NCBI GenBank assembly: GCA_963588905.1
Contig: CAVAJF010000004.1
Location: forward strand, 62,001-126,000
Length of the DNA stretch: 64,000 bases
Direction: 5' to 3'
From: Butyricicoccus_A sp963588905
GTDB lineage: Bacteria; Bacillota; Clostridia; Oscillospirales; Butyricicoccaceae
Positions 1 through 9,106 of the stretch are shown here, piece by piece. Made by a program: the position numbers and the translations under genes. The notes below the pieces were generated by a model. That model was not told the DNA's origin, did not search any database, and saw only the letters and a list, made by a program, of their open reading frames with translations. Position 1 is the stretch's first letter. The number at the start of each line of letters is the position of its first letter.

Positions 1-389
1 TCTCCCAACGCCTGCTGAATGGAGCTAAACGAATCTCCGAGCACAGACCCCGGAAAATCCTTGAGAAAGAACGGCAGCCAGCACAGACACAAGACAGCAA
101 AACATACAAGAAACAATTTTTTGTTCCACACTTTGCGCTGCGCCGGTCGGGCAATGGCATCGTACAGCCTGTCCAGCACGAGCAGCAGCGCAAACGCGCC
201 AACCGCCGCCAGAGCGAACACCGCCAGATCTGACCACGCAAAATCATCAAAGGTATTTTGCGTATAGCTGGCGTGTACATCCCCGCTAAAATGAATTTTT
301 CGGCCGAGACTGATCATTGCGCCGAACATCAGTGCCGCCACAAAAAACGGCCACAGCATCTTTTTCTGCTTTGTCTGTTGCATCTGCAT
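1..389 (-). CDS. Polytopic membrane protein, N-terminal part (paralog of next gene; cut by window edge)
   Basis: The minus strand reads about 129 codons from the ATG at 389 and continues past the left edge. An AAGAAGG ribosome site lies at about 403-409; a second in-frame ATG is at 383. The protein has two hydrophobic segments, a conserved IHFSGDVH stretch and a WLPFFLKDFPG motif. About 80% of the visible residues match the N-terminus of the gene at 412-2007 by eye, so the two are a tandem duplication only 22 bp apart. The family resembles the large DUF6020-like / GT-C-type membrane proteins found beside GtrA and GT2 genes. That family name is inference. A role in adding or moving envelope sugars is suggested by the neighbours. 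Confidence 0.75.
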   Translation of the reverse strand, partial: MQMQQTKQKKMLWPFFVAALMFGAMISLGRKIHFSGDVHASYTQNTFDDFAWSDLAVFALAAVGAFALLLVLDRLYDAIARPAQRKVWNKKLFLVCFAVLCLCWLPFFLKDFPGSVLGDSFSSIQQALG

Positions 390-411
390 ATCGGAAATCA
401 CGCCTTCTTTT

Positions 412-2007
412 TCAATCGGTTTTTGTCCACATCGGGAGCAGCGGAATCAGCGGAAATGCCACCAAAAGCAGGTAAACATATCGCATACTAAAGGCAACCG
501 GTGCTGCCAGCATCAAAGTAATCCATAAAAAGGCTCCCGGTGCCAGAACCAGTGCCAGCTGATACGCCCTGCGCCGCAGCAGCAATGCCAAACACAGCAG
601 CCACAACGCAAACAGCGTACCCGCACTGAAATGGAACTGCAGTGCCGTCTGGATGCGTTCGAGTACAGCACCTCCCGGCAGCTTTTGCAGCACATTGATG
701 GTGTACAAATCGTATCCATAGACATTTTCTATGATGCCTTCCATCATATCGCCATTGCTGTTGCGCGCGCCAATTTTCCAGTAGCCAAAGGTCTCCAGAC
801 AGTACGCCTTGACATAGGCAGGAAAATTCTTCATGCCTATTGTCGCCCAGTTTTTGAGCACCTCACCGGTCTGGGTATCCAGATAATAGCGGTCAAAATA
901 ATCATAGTCCCACTTGATGGTATCTACAATGCACGGTGTATAGACCCGCTTGTATTCCTCAATCGGCATGAGCTTTGTCACGCACGCATATTCCGTGTCG
1001 TTCATCTCACCGCCATACACTGCCACATATGCCATCTGCTGGAGCGGAACGCCCACGGACTCTACCACCGAGTCCTTCTCAATCCGCAGTGCGTCATAAA
1101 CCGGACCCACAATGATGCGCGCGGCAACCATAACGCACAGTGTGGCAATGAGCACGCGCTTTGCCTGCTTGCGATAGGCAAACAGCAACAAAACGAACAA
1201 TCCCGCGACAATATAGATTCCATTGTTGCGGAAGAAAATCGTGCCGAGCAGCAAGAGCACCCATTTGACCACAAATTTTTTGTCTTGGAACATGGCCCCG
1301 CGCGACTGCACGGCGTCAAACAGCATCATAGTGAGAAACAGCAAAAACGCCGTAAACAGCGGATCTTTCCACATAATCACCGCATACATTGCAAACGACT
1401 GCGGAATCGCAAAAAACGCCAAACACAGCACGACATACCACCGACGCACGCCCTTGCTGTCCAGCCAAGTCAAAAAGCGCGCATACACCGCCGCCATCAA
1501 CACAAATTGTGTCAGAGAGTACAAAAAGACGCCGAGCATAATGCTGCCAAACGCAGCGCCAATCCGCAAAAAGATCGCCACAAACAGCGTGTAAAACACC
1601 AAAAAGTGATTGCCAATGCGCTTGACGCCCAAGCCCTGATTGACCGAATGGAAGGAATCTCCCACGACAGTGCCCGGAAAATCCTTGAGGAAAAACGGCA
1701 GCCAGCACAGGCACAGGACAACAAAACACACGAGAAACAGCTTTTTGTTAAACGCCTTGTTGTCCGCCGGTCGGGCAATGGTATCGTACAGCTTATCCAG
1801 GACAAGCAGCAGGGCAAACGTTCCCACTGCTGCCAGGGCAAACACCACCAAATCCGTCCACACAAAGTCATCAAACGTATTCGCCGTGTAGCTCAGGTGG
1901 ACATTTCCGGCAAAGTGAATCTTTCGCCCCAGACTAATCATCGCGCCGAACATCAGCGCCGCAACGATCAGCGGCCACAGGCTTTTTTTCTGTGTCTGCT
2001 TTCCCAT
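412..2007 (-). CDS. Polytopic membrane protein, probable GT-C-like envelope glycosylation protein (DUF6020-like)
   Basis: 531 residues with roughly 11-13 hydrophobic segments and a short hydrophilic loop region near residues 330-430. I chose the ATG at 2007 (MGKQTQKK) because GAAGGA sits about 10 nt upstream and the preceding gtrA stops only 4 bp away. The frame itself opens earlier, at 2052, inside gtrA. The first cytoplasmic-looking loop carries DFPGTVVGDSFHS, the kind of acidic loop seen in lipid-linked sugar transferases; this is a resemblance, not proof. It is the third gene of a run GT2 - gtrA - this gene - paralog, and is probably translated from one message. The function likely concerns polyprenyl-linked sugar transfer to a wall polymer or surface glycan. 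Confidence 0.7.
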   Translation of the reverse strand: MGKQTQKKSLWPLIVAALMFGAMISLGRKIHFAGNVHLSYTANTFDDFVWTDLVVFALAAVGTFALLLVLDKLYDTIARPADNKAFNKKLFLVCFVVLCLCWLPFFLKDFPGTVVGDSFHSVNQGLGVKRIGNHFLVFYTLFVAIFLRIGAAFGSIMLGVFLYSLTQFVLMAAVYARFLTWLDSKGVRRWYVVLCLAFFAIPQSFAMYAVIMWKDPLFTAFLLFLTMMLFDAVQSRGAMFQDKKFVVKWVLLLLGTIFFRNNGIYIVAGLFVLLLFAYRKQAKRVLIATLCVMVAARIIVGPVYDALRIEKDSVVESVGVPLQQMAYVAVYGGEMNDTEYACVTKLMPIEEYKRVYTPCIVDTIKWDYDYFDRYYLDTQTGEVLKNWATIGMKNFPAYVKAYCLETFGYWKIGARNSNGDMMEGIIENVYGYDLYTINVLQKLPGGAVLERIQTALQFHFSAGTLFALWLLCLALLLRRRAYQLALVLAPGAFLWITLMLAAPVAFSMRYVYLLLVAFPLIPLLPMWTKTD

Positions 2008-2011
2008 CCGG

Positions 2012-2404
2012 TCACCGTTCCTTCTTTTCCAGCCAGATCTTTCTCGACACAAAATTCCAAACCATTACGACGGCGGTGGCAAAGATCTTCGTCACCATAT
2101 AGAAAATGCCCAAAACGCTGACGCCCAGCCACATCATCGCCTCATTGATAATCAAGCCGACAATGCTGAGCAGTACAAAGGTAATAAATTCCCGCGCGCG
2201 GCTGATGTCCTCTCTGCGCGTGAACACAAACTTCATGCTGCATACATAGTTAAAAATAACCGAAACCGTAAAGGAAATGCACGCCGAAAGCAGATAATAT
2301 ACGCCAAACAGCTCAGTGAGCGCAACCATGACACCATAGTCAATGAAAAACGCGAGAACACCGACAATGCCGAAGCGCATGATTTGATCAATGAGTTTTT
2401 TCAT
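2012..2404 (-). CDS. GtrA family membrane protein
   Basis: 130 residues with four transmembrane segments, the expected size and topology of the GtrA family. GtrA proteins are thought to help move polyprenyl-phosphate-linked sugars across the cytoplasmic membrane. Visible hallmarks are the FGIVGVLAFFIDYGVM first helix and a NFVSRKIWLF-like end (WNFVSRKIWLEKKER). The start overlaps the last 17 bp of the GT2 gene, indicating translational coupling. The usual partners of GtrA are a DPM1-like GT2 enzyme that loads the sugar and a GT-C enzyme that uses it; candidates for both are adjacent here. Confidence 0.85.
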   Translation of the reverse strand: MKKLIDQIMRFGIVGVLAFFIDYGVMVALTELFGVYYLLSACISFTVSVIFNYVCSMKFVFTRREDISRAREFITFVLLSIVGLIINEAMMWLGVSVLGIFYMVTKIFATAVVMVWNFVSRKIWLEKKER

Positions 2405-3335
2405 GAGTTTCTCTCTGCTCCTTCATCGCGCGCTGCAGCTGCATCTCAAAGTCCTGCTTGTTTTTCTGTACGATATTTTGCAGCTGCATACCGGCAAAAA
2501 AGCACTGTACTGCAGCCAGCGCAGTAAATCCGCAGACAACCAGTGTCGGGAAGCGCGGAACCAATCCCTCTGTGAAATACGTGCACAGAATCGGAACGAA
2601 AAACAGCAGGCTGATGATGAGCAGCAGGGCTGCAATCGCACCAAAGAATTTCTGTGGCTGATAGCAGCGGAACAGCCGCGCAATCGTGCGCAGCACCTTC
2701 ATGCCGTCCGACACAGTATTGAGCTTGGACTCACTGCCCTCCGGGCGATCCTGATAGTCAATGATGACATTTTCAACCGCCAGATTTTTATCCACCGCAT
2801 GAATACTCATCTCAGTTTCAATCTCAAAGCCCTGCGACAGCACCGGAAATGTCTTGACAAAGCGATAGCTGAACGCACGGTAGCCCGTCATGATGTCCTT
2901 GATGCTGTTGTGAAACAGCCAGTTGATGGACTTGCGCACAAAGGCATTGCCGGAATTGTGAAAGCGGCGTTTGTTCTCGGTAAAATACGTCGAGGACAAG
3001 CGATCTCCCACAACCATATCCGCGTTGCGCTGCAAAACCTTGTCTGCCATTTCCCGCGCATGAACCGCCGGATATGTGTCGTCACCGTCCACCATGATAT
3101 AGCAGTCTGCTTCTACCTCCTGAAACATCCGGCGTACCACATTGCCCTTGCCCTGCTGATACTCATATCGAACGACTGCGCCGGCCTTTCGCGCCAGCTC
3201 ATCGGTTCCATCGGTAGAATTGTTGTCGTAGACATAAATGACCGCTTCCGGAAGCGTCTTGCGGAAATCTGTCACGACTTTGGTAATCGTCTGACTCTCG
3301 TTATAGCACGGAATCAGAACTGCAATTTTATCCAT
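2388..3335 (-). CDS. Glycosyltransferase family 2, dolichyl/polyprenyl-phosphate sugar synthase-like
   Basis: 315 residues. The N-terminal GT-A domain (about 1-225) starts AVLIPCYNESQTI and carries the nucleotide-sugar/metal motif VDGDDTYP. The C-terminus has two transmembrane helices (about 230-285) and a charged tail. This layout matches DPM1/GtrB-like enzymes that make a polyprenyl-phosphate sugar on the inner membrane face. It lies 15 bp after smc, probably by read-through, and overlaps gtrA. The sugar cannot be told from sequence. Confidence 0.88.
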   Translation of the reverse strand: MDKIAVLIPCYNESQTITKVVTDFRKTLPEAVIYVYDNNSTDGTDELARKAGAVVRYEYQQGKGNVVRRMFQEVEADCYIMVDGDDTYPAVHAREMADKVLQRNADMVVGDRLSSTYFTENKRRFHNSGNAFVRKSINWLFHNSIKDIMTGYRAFSYRFVKTFPVLSQGFEIETEMSIHAVDKNLAVENVIIDYQDRPEGSESKLNTVSDGMKVLRTIARLFRCYQPQKFFGAIAALLLIISLLFFVPILCTYFTEGLVPRFPTLVVCGFTALAAVQCFFAGMQLQNIVQKNKQDFEMQLQRAMKEQRETHEKTH

Positions 3336-3350
3336 TCTCTTGATCCCCTT

Positions 3351-6300
3351 TTATTTAATCTCCATGTTCATTTCTTTTTCAACATCCTCGATGTTGAGCA
3401 TCAGCAGCTTGGAAACGCCGCGTTCCTGCATCGTGACACCGTACAGCATATTCGCCTCTTCCATTGTGCCGCGACGATGCGTGATGACGATAAACTGTGT
3501 TTTGTCAGACAGGCGGTGCAAATACTGGGCAAATCGTGTGACGTTGACATCGTCCAGTGCCGCCTCAATCTCGTCGAGCACGCAGAACGGCGTTGGGCGC
3601 ACCTTCAAAATCGCAAAGTACAGGGCGATAGCGACAAACGCCTTCTCACCGCCCGATAACAGCGACAAGTTCTTGAGTGTCTTGCCCGGCGGCGTCACAC
3701 GGATTTCAATGCCGCAGCCGAGGATGTCATTTTCGTCCTCTAGCGCCAGCTCTGCGCTGCCGCCGCCGAAAATTTCCTGAAAGGTCTCACCAAAATACTG
3801 ATTGAGCTGGGCAAACGAGGCCGCGAAAATTTCTTTCATCTGCTCGGTCAGCTTTTCGATGATGCCGCGCAGCTCGCGCTCCGCCTGTTCCAAATCATCC
3901 TTCTGTTCGGTCAGGAACACCAGTCTCTCGCTCAACTCGGAAAACTCTTCAATCGCAGCGAGATTGACCGGCCCCAGCGATTTGATAGACCGCCGCAGCG
4001 ATGCCGCGAGCTTTTCTTCTTCCTGCCGATTTTCTATCGCATGTGCCATTGGACGCGCCGCCGTCGGCGTCAATTCATAGCTTTCCCACATTTTATCGAG
4101 AATCTGCTGTTCTTCGCTGTGAATGCGGTCTGCCGCCGCCTCTGCCTCCGCGTGCTTGCGCTCCAGCACAACAATTTCGTTTCCAATCTCGCGTGCTTGC
4201 TTTTCTGTCTCTGTTTTATTCTTTTCCAGCCGCATTCGGTTTTGTCCGCATTCCTGCAGCTGGCCGCGCAGCTGCCCTGTGCGCAGTCCGCTCTGTTCAC
4301 TGGTCTGCTCCAGCTCCTTGCGCTGGGCATCCGCCTGCGCAATGGTCTGCTCATATTCAGCAATCCGGCGCTTGTGATCCTCCGCCGTCTGGCGGGTGGC
4401 ATCTGCCATCTGCTGCAAATCGTCCAACGCCTGCTTGACCGTATCACATTCGGTCTGAGCCTGTGCCAGCTCCGTGTGCAGCTGAGAGGCTTCACCAGTC
4501 AGCGCGGCCATCTGCTGTTCGATTTCCTGCGCCTGTCCGGCAGCGTGTGCCAAATCTTCCAACGCCTGTTTGCGCGCCTGTTCCAGTTGATCTGCCTGCG
4601 CCTGCAATGCTGTCAACTGCTCACGCAGCTGCTGTTTTTGCTGTCCGGCGGTCTCCTGCTCCGCGCGGAACTGCTGTTCGGTCTGCCGCACACTATCCAG
4701 CAGCAGCTGATGCTGTTTGGTCTGGGCAGAAAGCGCCGCCAGCTTTTGCTGTAATTCGCGCAGGCTGGTCGCCGTCTGTTCGGTATCCCGCTCTGCATCG
4801 CGCACGCGGTCTGCCAAATCTCTACCCTGTTCCGTGATCTCTTGCAGCTTTTTGCGCTGCACACGGACTTTTTCCTGCCACTGCTCCAGCTGATTGGCGC
4901 GGGACAGAATACCAGAGGATCTGCCCGCCGAGCCGCCCGTCATAGAGCCACCCGCATTGATGAGCTGTCCATCGCGCGTCACAATACGGAAACGGTTGCG
5001 ATACTGTCTGGCAATCGCCAACGCACTGTCCATATCCTCTGCCACAACCGTGCGGCCAAGGGCATTATCTACAATGTCGCGGTAATCCGCCTCGCATTCG
5101 ACAAGATCTGCCGCCACGCCGCAAAATCCCGCGTTTCGTTCCAATCCACTCTCACGCAGCGACTGCGGACGAATGGTATCCATCGGCAGAAACGTTGCTC
5201 TGCCGCCATCACGCCGTTTGAGCATTTGAATGGCTTTTTTGCCGTCCTCTGCGCGCTCGACGATAATATTTGCCGCCGCAGCACCCAGCGCAGTTTCCAC
5301 CGCCGTGACATAGCGGTCCGAAACATGGATGAGCGAGGACAACGGGCCGCGCACGCCCTTCAGCGCGCCGCTGGACGCCTGATTCATGACCAGCTTGACG
5401 GCGCGGGAAAAGCCCTCATAATCGCGCTGCAACTCCGTCAGCATCCGCACGCGGTTTTCGCTGTCGGTCAGCTCGGATTTGAGCTTCTGATGCGCATTTC
5501 GCGCCGCACTCAGTGCCAGACCTGCCTCCTGTGCGGCGTCGCGCCGCGTCTTGTGATCCAGTTCCGCCTGTTTGATGCTGCGCCGCAGACTTTCCAGCTC
5601 TTCCTGCATGGACTGCTGTGCCTGCTCTTCCTGTCCGGTGCGTTCCTGCGCACTGCGCACATCGTCTCCGACATGCTGTTCGCGCTGATGCAGCGCTTCC
5701 AGCTGTGCCTGCACGGCGCGTGCATCCGCCTGTACGGCAAACAACTGTTCTCCCACCTCGTCAGCGTGCAGACGCAGTTTTTGTGTTTCCTGCTGTCCGC
5801 CGTCTATCCGCTGTGTCAGAGCTTGGATTTCCGCCTGTTTTTGTGTATATGCTGCGGTCTTGCTTTGCATCTGCTGCTGCAAAGCCGTCAAACGCTGCTG
5901 CCGCGCCTGCAACTGTTGCTGCAAAGCGCCGCTTTGCTCCTGCTGTGCTTCCAGCTGCCCCTTTGCCAGACCGATATTCTCCGCCGCATTGCGTCGGCTC
6001 TCTGCGAGCACCGCCATCCGGCGGGAAATGTCTCCCGCGCGTTCTTCTTCCTGCGCCAGCTGAGCTTGCAGCTGTTCCGACTGGACATCCAGCTGCCGCA
6101 TGTCCTCTGACAGCTGTTCCGAGCGCGCATACTGCTGCTGTTGCTGTGCGCGCACGTGCTCCAGCTGCTGCTCCGCTTCCACGCGTGCGGTATCGCTGCA
6201 TTTTTTCGCGTCCTGCATCCCATCCAGCGTATCCAGCCACAAAGACACCTCATGCAGCCGCAGCTCATCGCGCAGTTCCATATATTTCTTTGCGCTCTGC

Positions 6301-6926
6301 GCCTGTTTTTCCAGCGGGCCGGAACGCGCATCCAGCTCGTTCCAAATATCACGGATGCGCACCAAATTTTCCGCGGTCTGATCCAGCTTGCGTTCCGCTT
6401 CTTCCTTGCGGGTGCGGAAACGCGTCACGCCCGCCGCTTCCTCAAAGACCTCGCGGCGGTCGGTGCTTTTCGTCGCCAAAATCTCATCAATACGACCCTG
6501 ACCGATGATGGAATAGCCATCATGACCCAGACCGGTATCCATGAATACATCTCGAATATCGCGCAGACGCACCCGTTTTCGATTCAGGTAATATTCGCTC
6601 TCACCGGAGCGGAAATACTTGCGGGTAACCATGACTTCTGCCGCATCCACCGGAAACTGTCCGGCAGAATTATCCAGAATCAGCGTGACCTGTGCCGCAC
6701 CCATGGCGCCGCGCCGCGCTGTGCCGCCAAATACCACATCTTCCATCTTTGCACCGCGCAGGCTCTTGGTGGACTGTTCACCCAGTACCCAACGGATGGC
6801 ATCAGAAATATTTGATTTTCCGCTTCCATTCGGGCCGACAATCGCCGTCATGCCGTCAGAAAACCGAATGGTTGTCTTGTCCGGAAACGACTTGAAGCCC
6901 TGTAATTCCAGTGATTTTAAATACAC
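3351..6926 (-). CDS. smc: Chromosome partition protein SMC
   Basis: 1191 residues, full length for bacterial SMC. Walker A is GPNGSGKSN at residues 31-39. Two long Gln/Glu-rich coiled-coil arms (about 170-500 and 680-1030) flank the hinge (about 510-670). The C-terminal head has the LLSGGEKA signature and Walker B CVLDEIEAALDD. SMC compacts and aligns newly replicated chromosomes with ScpA/ScpB, whose genes are not here. A strong promoter (TTGACG-17-TATAAA, 6979-7007) lies in the gap before the start. In many Firmicutes ftsY follows smc; here a glycosyltransferase gene does. Confidence 0.98.
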   Translation of the reverse strand: MYLKSLELQGFKSFPDKTTIRFSDGMTAIVGPNGSGKSNISDAIRWVLGEQSTKSLRGAKMEDVVFGGTARRGAMGAAQVTLILDNSAGQFPVDAAEVMVTRKYFRSGESEYYLNRKRVRLRDIRDVFMDTGLGHDGYSIIGQGRIDEILATKSTDRREVFEEAAGVTRFRTRKEEAERKLDQTAENLVRIRDIWNELDARSGPLEKQAQSAKKYMELRDELRLHEVSLWLDTLDGMQDAKKCSDTARVEAEQQLEHVRAQQQQQYARSEQLSEDMRQLDVQSEQLQAQLAQEEERAGDISRRMAVLAESRRNAAENIGLAKGQLEAQQEQSGALQQQLQARQQRLTALQQQMQSKTAAYTQKQAEIQALTQRIDGGQQETQKLRLHADEVGEQLFAVQADARAVQAQLEALHQREQHVGDDVRSAQERTGQEEQAQQSMQEELESLRRSIKQAELDHKTRRDAAQEAGLALSAARNAHQKLKSELTDSENRVRMLTELQRDYEGFSRAVKLVMNQASSGALKGVRGPLSSLIHVSDRYVTAVETALGAAAANIIVERAEDGKKAIQMLKRRDGGRATFLPMDTIRPQSLRESGLERNAGFCGVAADLVECEADYRDIVDNALGRTVVAEDMDSALAIARQYRNRFRIVTRDGQLINAGGSMTGGSAGRSSGILSRANQLEQWQEKVRVQRKKLQEITEQGRDLADRVRDAERDTEQTATSLRELQQKLAALSAQTKQHQLLLDSVRQTEQQFRAEQETAGQQKQQLREQLTALQAQADQLEQARKQALEDLAHAAGQAQEIEQQMAALTGEASQLHTELAQAQTECDTVKQALDDLQQMADATRQTAEDHKRRIAEYEQTIAQADAQRKELEQTSEQSGLRTGQLRGQLQECGQNRMRLEKNKTETEKQAREIGNEIVVLERKHAEAEAAADRIHSEEQQILDKMWESYELTPTAARPMAHAIENRQEEEKLAASLRRSIKSLGPVNLAAIEEFSELSERLVFLTEQKDDLEQAERELRGIIEKLTEQMKEIFAASFAQLNQYFGETFQEIFGGGSAELALEDENDILGCGIEIRVTPPGKTLKNLSLLSGGEKAFVAIALYFAILKVRPTPFCVLDEIEAALDDVNVTRFAQYLHRLSDKTQFIVITHRRGTMEEANMLYGVTMQERGVSKLLMLNIEDVEKEMNMEIK

Positions 6927-6978
6927 GTAACTACCCCTTATCCCTCATTTCATCGGCACATGCCGATATAAATTCTAT

Positions 6979-7007
6979 TTTATAGCATACCATGTTTTCC
7001 CCGTCAA
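6979..7007 (-). promoter_or_regulatory. Sigma-A-type promoter of smc
   Basis: On the minus strand TTGACG (7002-7007) and TATAAA (6979-6984) are 17 bp apart. A 16-bp palindrome (ATCGGCA CA TGCCGAT, about 6951-6966) lies in the predicted leader between promoter and smc. Confidence 0.7.
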
Positions 7008-7021
7008 TGCAATGTCGGGAC

Positions 7022-7056
7022 AAAAAAAGAAACGCGGCAGAAATCCGCGTTTCTTT
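7022..7056 (-). terminator. Rho-independent terminator after the radical SAM gene
   Basis: 12-bp stem (AAAGAAACGCGG / CCGCGTTTCTTT) followed on the minus strand by a run of T. It separates the radical SAM gene from the smc promoter. Confidence 0.8.
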
Positions 7057-7063
7057 CTATATT

Positions 7064-8023
7064 TCACAGATTGTTTTCCTGTGCTGTGATGCGAATCTCG
7101 CCAAACTGCTCGCGCAGCCGCAGGACATTGCGTTTTTTATGTCCAATTGCCCGCGACAACTCGCGCTGCGGCACGGTGATGGTCCGCTCTCCGGTCTCTC
7201 GGATCTGTCGGCACAGCCTGCGATACCACAGCTCGCTGTATGCCAGCTCTCCCATTGCCGGATGATACGCCCCGGCTGCGACTGTGCTGTCCAGCTCCTC
7301 CGTCGGATTGAGTCCGACGCGAATGACAGCAATGCCTTCCTGTTCAAAAACCTCCAGCATATCCGCGCACCAGACCGCCGCCGTCTCTACATCCAGCGGC
7401 TGATAGCGTCCCGCCTGCCAATCGTCATACAGCGGCGTATCCGGCAGCACTGCGACGGGATAGATGCGCACCCCATCCGGCTTGAGCGCCGCAATACGCT
7501 GCGCCGTGTACCGGACAGTCTCCCGCGTATCGCCCGGAAGCCCCGCCATGGTCTGTAAAATCAGAGAAATACCCGCCTGCTGAATCAGCTTTGCCGCGCG
7601 CACTGTGTCCGCCGCCGTGTGCCCGCGCTTCGCGTGCCGCAGCACCGCGTCATCCATCGACTGCGCGCCCAATTCAATGACCGTCACGCCATGCCGTTTC
7701 ATCCGACATAAAATGTCTTCATCAATCGCATCCGGCCTCGTTGACAGGCGGACAGAAGAAATCTTTCCCGCCGCCAGAAATTCATCCGTGACGGCGAGCA
7801 GCTCCTCCTGTTGTTCCACGGGAATCGCCGTAAAGCTGCCGCCATAAAAAGCTGCCTGCGGGATATTCCCCGCAGGCAGAATCGCATGTGCGTGTTGTAA
7901 GATCTCTCGCGCCTGTTCCGGTGTCATGCGCTGCTTTTGTCCCGCAATCGTTCGCTGATTGCAAAAGACGCACTGACACGGGCATCCCGCGTGGGGAACA
8001 AAAATCGGCACAATAGACGCCAT
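7064..8023 (-). CDS. Radical SAM protein, Elp3-like
   Basis: 319 residues. A CxxxCxxC iron-sulfur cluster site lies at the extreme N-terminus (the GCPCQCVFCNQ stretch, residues 13-23), followed by an AFYGGSFTAIP motif typical of Elp3-like radical SAM enzymes. The C-terminal acetyltransferase half of true Elp3 is missing, as is usual for this shorter clostridial group, which is often annotated as ELP3 family. The substrate is unknown; tRNA is a guess from the family. The ATG abuts the rnc stop codon (both touch 8023), so translation is probably coupled to rnc. Terminator at 7022-7056. Confidence 0.8.
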   Translation of the reverse strand: MASIVPIFVPHAGCPCQCVFCNQRTIAGQKQRMTPEQAREILQHAHAILPAGNIPQAAFYGGSFTAIPVEQQEELLAVTDEFLAAGKISSVRLSTRPDAIDEDILCRMKRHGVTVIELGAQSMDDAVLRHAKRGHTAADTVRAAKLIQQAGISLILQTMAGLPGDTRETVRYTAQRIAALKPDGVRIYPVAVLPDTPLYDDWQAGRYQPLDVETAAVWCADMLEVFEQEGIAVIRVGLNPTEELDSTVAAGAYHPAMGELAYSELWYRRLCRQIRETGERTITVPQRELSRAIGHKKRNVLRLREQFGEIRITAQENNL

Positions 8024-8703
8024 TACTTGACCTCACCCATGAGCTGCAGCGCAGCCTTTGCCGCCATCTGCTCCGCTTCCTTCTTGCTGTGACCGGTTCC
8101 CTCTGCAAACACATTGCTGTTGAGCAGAACCTGCACAGTAAAGCGCTTGTCATGATCCGGGCCGCTCTCGCCGCTCAGCTGATAGCTCAGCGTCTCCTGA
8201 CGGTTTTTCTGAACAATTTCCTGCAAAGCTGTCTTGTAATCGCGGAAGGCACCGCCCTGCTCTGCCAGGTCAATCTTTGCCTCCAGGAAGGACAAAATAA
8301 AGGTGCGGGCAGCTTCCAGACCGCCGTCCAGATAAATCGCACCGATCAGCGCTTCCACAGAGTCTGCGAGAATGGACGGGCGCTTGCGTCCGCCTCCGTT
8401 TTCCTCGCCGCGGCCAAGCAGCAGCAAATGATCCAGCCCAAGTTCCTTGGCGACCTCATACAGTGTTTGCTCGCACACGACCGCGGCGCGCAGCTTTGTC
8501 AGCTGACCCTCCGGCACGTGCGGATACCGGTGAAAGACATAATCTGCCGATACCAGACCCAGTATGGAATCGCCAAGAAACTCCAGGCGCTCGTTGTTCT
8601 GAATGTGCTGATCGCGGTGCTCATTGGCATACGAAGAATGCGTCATTGCCGTCGTCAGCAATCCTGTGTCATGAAATTGATAAATCAATTCATCTTTTTC
8701 CAT
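8023..8703 (-). CDS. rnc: Ribonuclease III
   Basis: 226 residues from the ATG at 8703, which has AAAGGAG 8 nt upstream. The open frame extends to 8766, but the added 21 codons overlap the acpP terminator region and have no ribosome site. The signature NERLEFLGDS (36-45) holds the metal-binding acidic residues, and a double-stranded-RNA-binding domain fills about 155-226, ending in KKEAEQMAAKAAL. RNase III processes rRNA precursors and cuts double-stranded RNA. The order plsX-acpP-rnc-smc is conserved in Firmicutes. Confidence 0.97.
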   Translation of the reverse strand: MEKDELIYQFHDTGLLTTAMTHSSYANEHRDQHIQNNERLEFLGDSILGLVSADYVFHRYPHVPEGQLTKLRAAVVCEQTLYEVAKELGLDHLLLLGRGEENGGGRKRPSILADSVEALIGAIYLDGGLEAARTFILSFLEAKIDLAEQGGAFRDYKTALQEIVQKNRQETLSYQLSGESGPDHDKRFTVQVLLNSNVFAEGTGHSKKEAEQMAAKAALQLMGEVK

Positions 8704-8737
8704 TGATTTCGCTCCTTTCATTATCGTAATGGGATAA

Positions 8738-8765
8738 ATGCCCTCCCTCCGAACGAGGAAGGGCA
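8738..8765 (-). terminator. Hairpin between acpP and rnc, possible terminator
   Basis: GC-rich inverted repeat (GCCCTTCCTC GTTC GGAGGGAGGGC on the minus strand) followed by a weak U tract. It could be a leaky terminator or a processing site. Confidence 0.5.
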
Positions 8766-8778
8766 TAAGACATTTTCT

Positions 8779-9009
8779 TTAGTCATCCTCACCGATGCGG
8801 CGAACCAGATCGCCAATCGTCTTCATGCTGGCAGCTTCTGCCTCGTCAATCTCACCGATGTCGAATTCCTCTTCAATGCTCATCATCAGCTCGACCAGAT
8901 CCAAAGAATCTGCACCCAGATCCTCAATGAACGCAGTGTCCATATTCAGGGAATTTTCTGCCACACCGAACTGATCTGCCAGAATCTTACATACCTTCTC
9001 GAATACCAT
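8779..9009 (-). CDS. acpP: Acyl carrier protein
   Basis: 76 acidic residues. Ser35 in GADSLDLVEL is the phosphopantetheine attachment site. A strong GGGAGGTG ribosome site precedes the ATG. It carries acyl chains for fatty-acid synthesis and supplies PlsX, encoded just upstream. A consensus promoter lies 56-84 bp upstream of its start, so it can be transcribed separately from plsX. Confidence 0.98.
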   Translation of the reverse strand: MVFEKVCKILADQFGVAENSLNMDTAFIEDLGADSLDLVELMMSIEEEFDIGEIDEAEAASMKTIGDLVRRIGEDD

Positions 9010-9064
9010 ATACGCTCACCTCCCTTGTTCTTTTCTCACGCAGGGCATTTGCCATACTCTTCTT

Positions 9065-9093
9065 ATCATATGTGTCTCGCGCCCCGCTGTCAA
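9065..9093 (-). promoter_or_regulatory. Near-consensus sigma-A promoter of acpP
   Basis: TTGACA (9088-9093) and TATGAT (9065-9070) on the minus strand with a 17-bp spacer, in the gap between plsX and acpP. Confidence 0.8.
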
Positions 9094-9106
9094 TAGGGAA
9101 ATGCCG

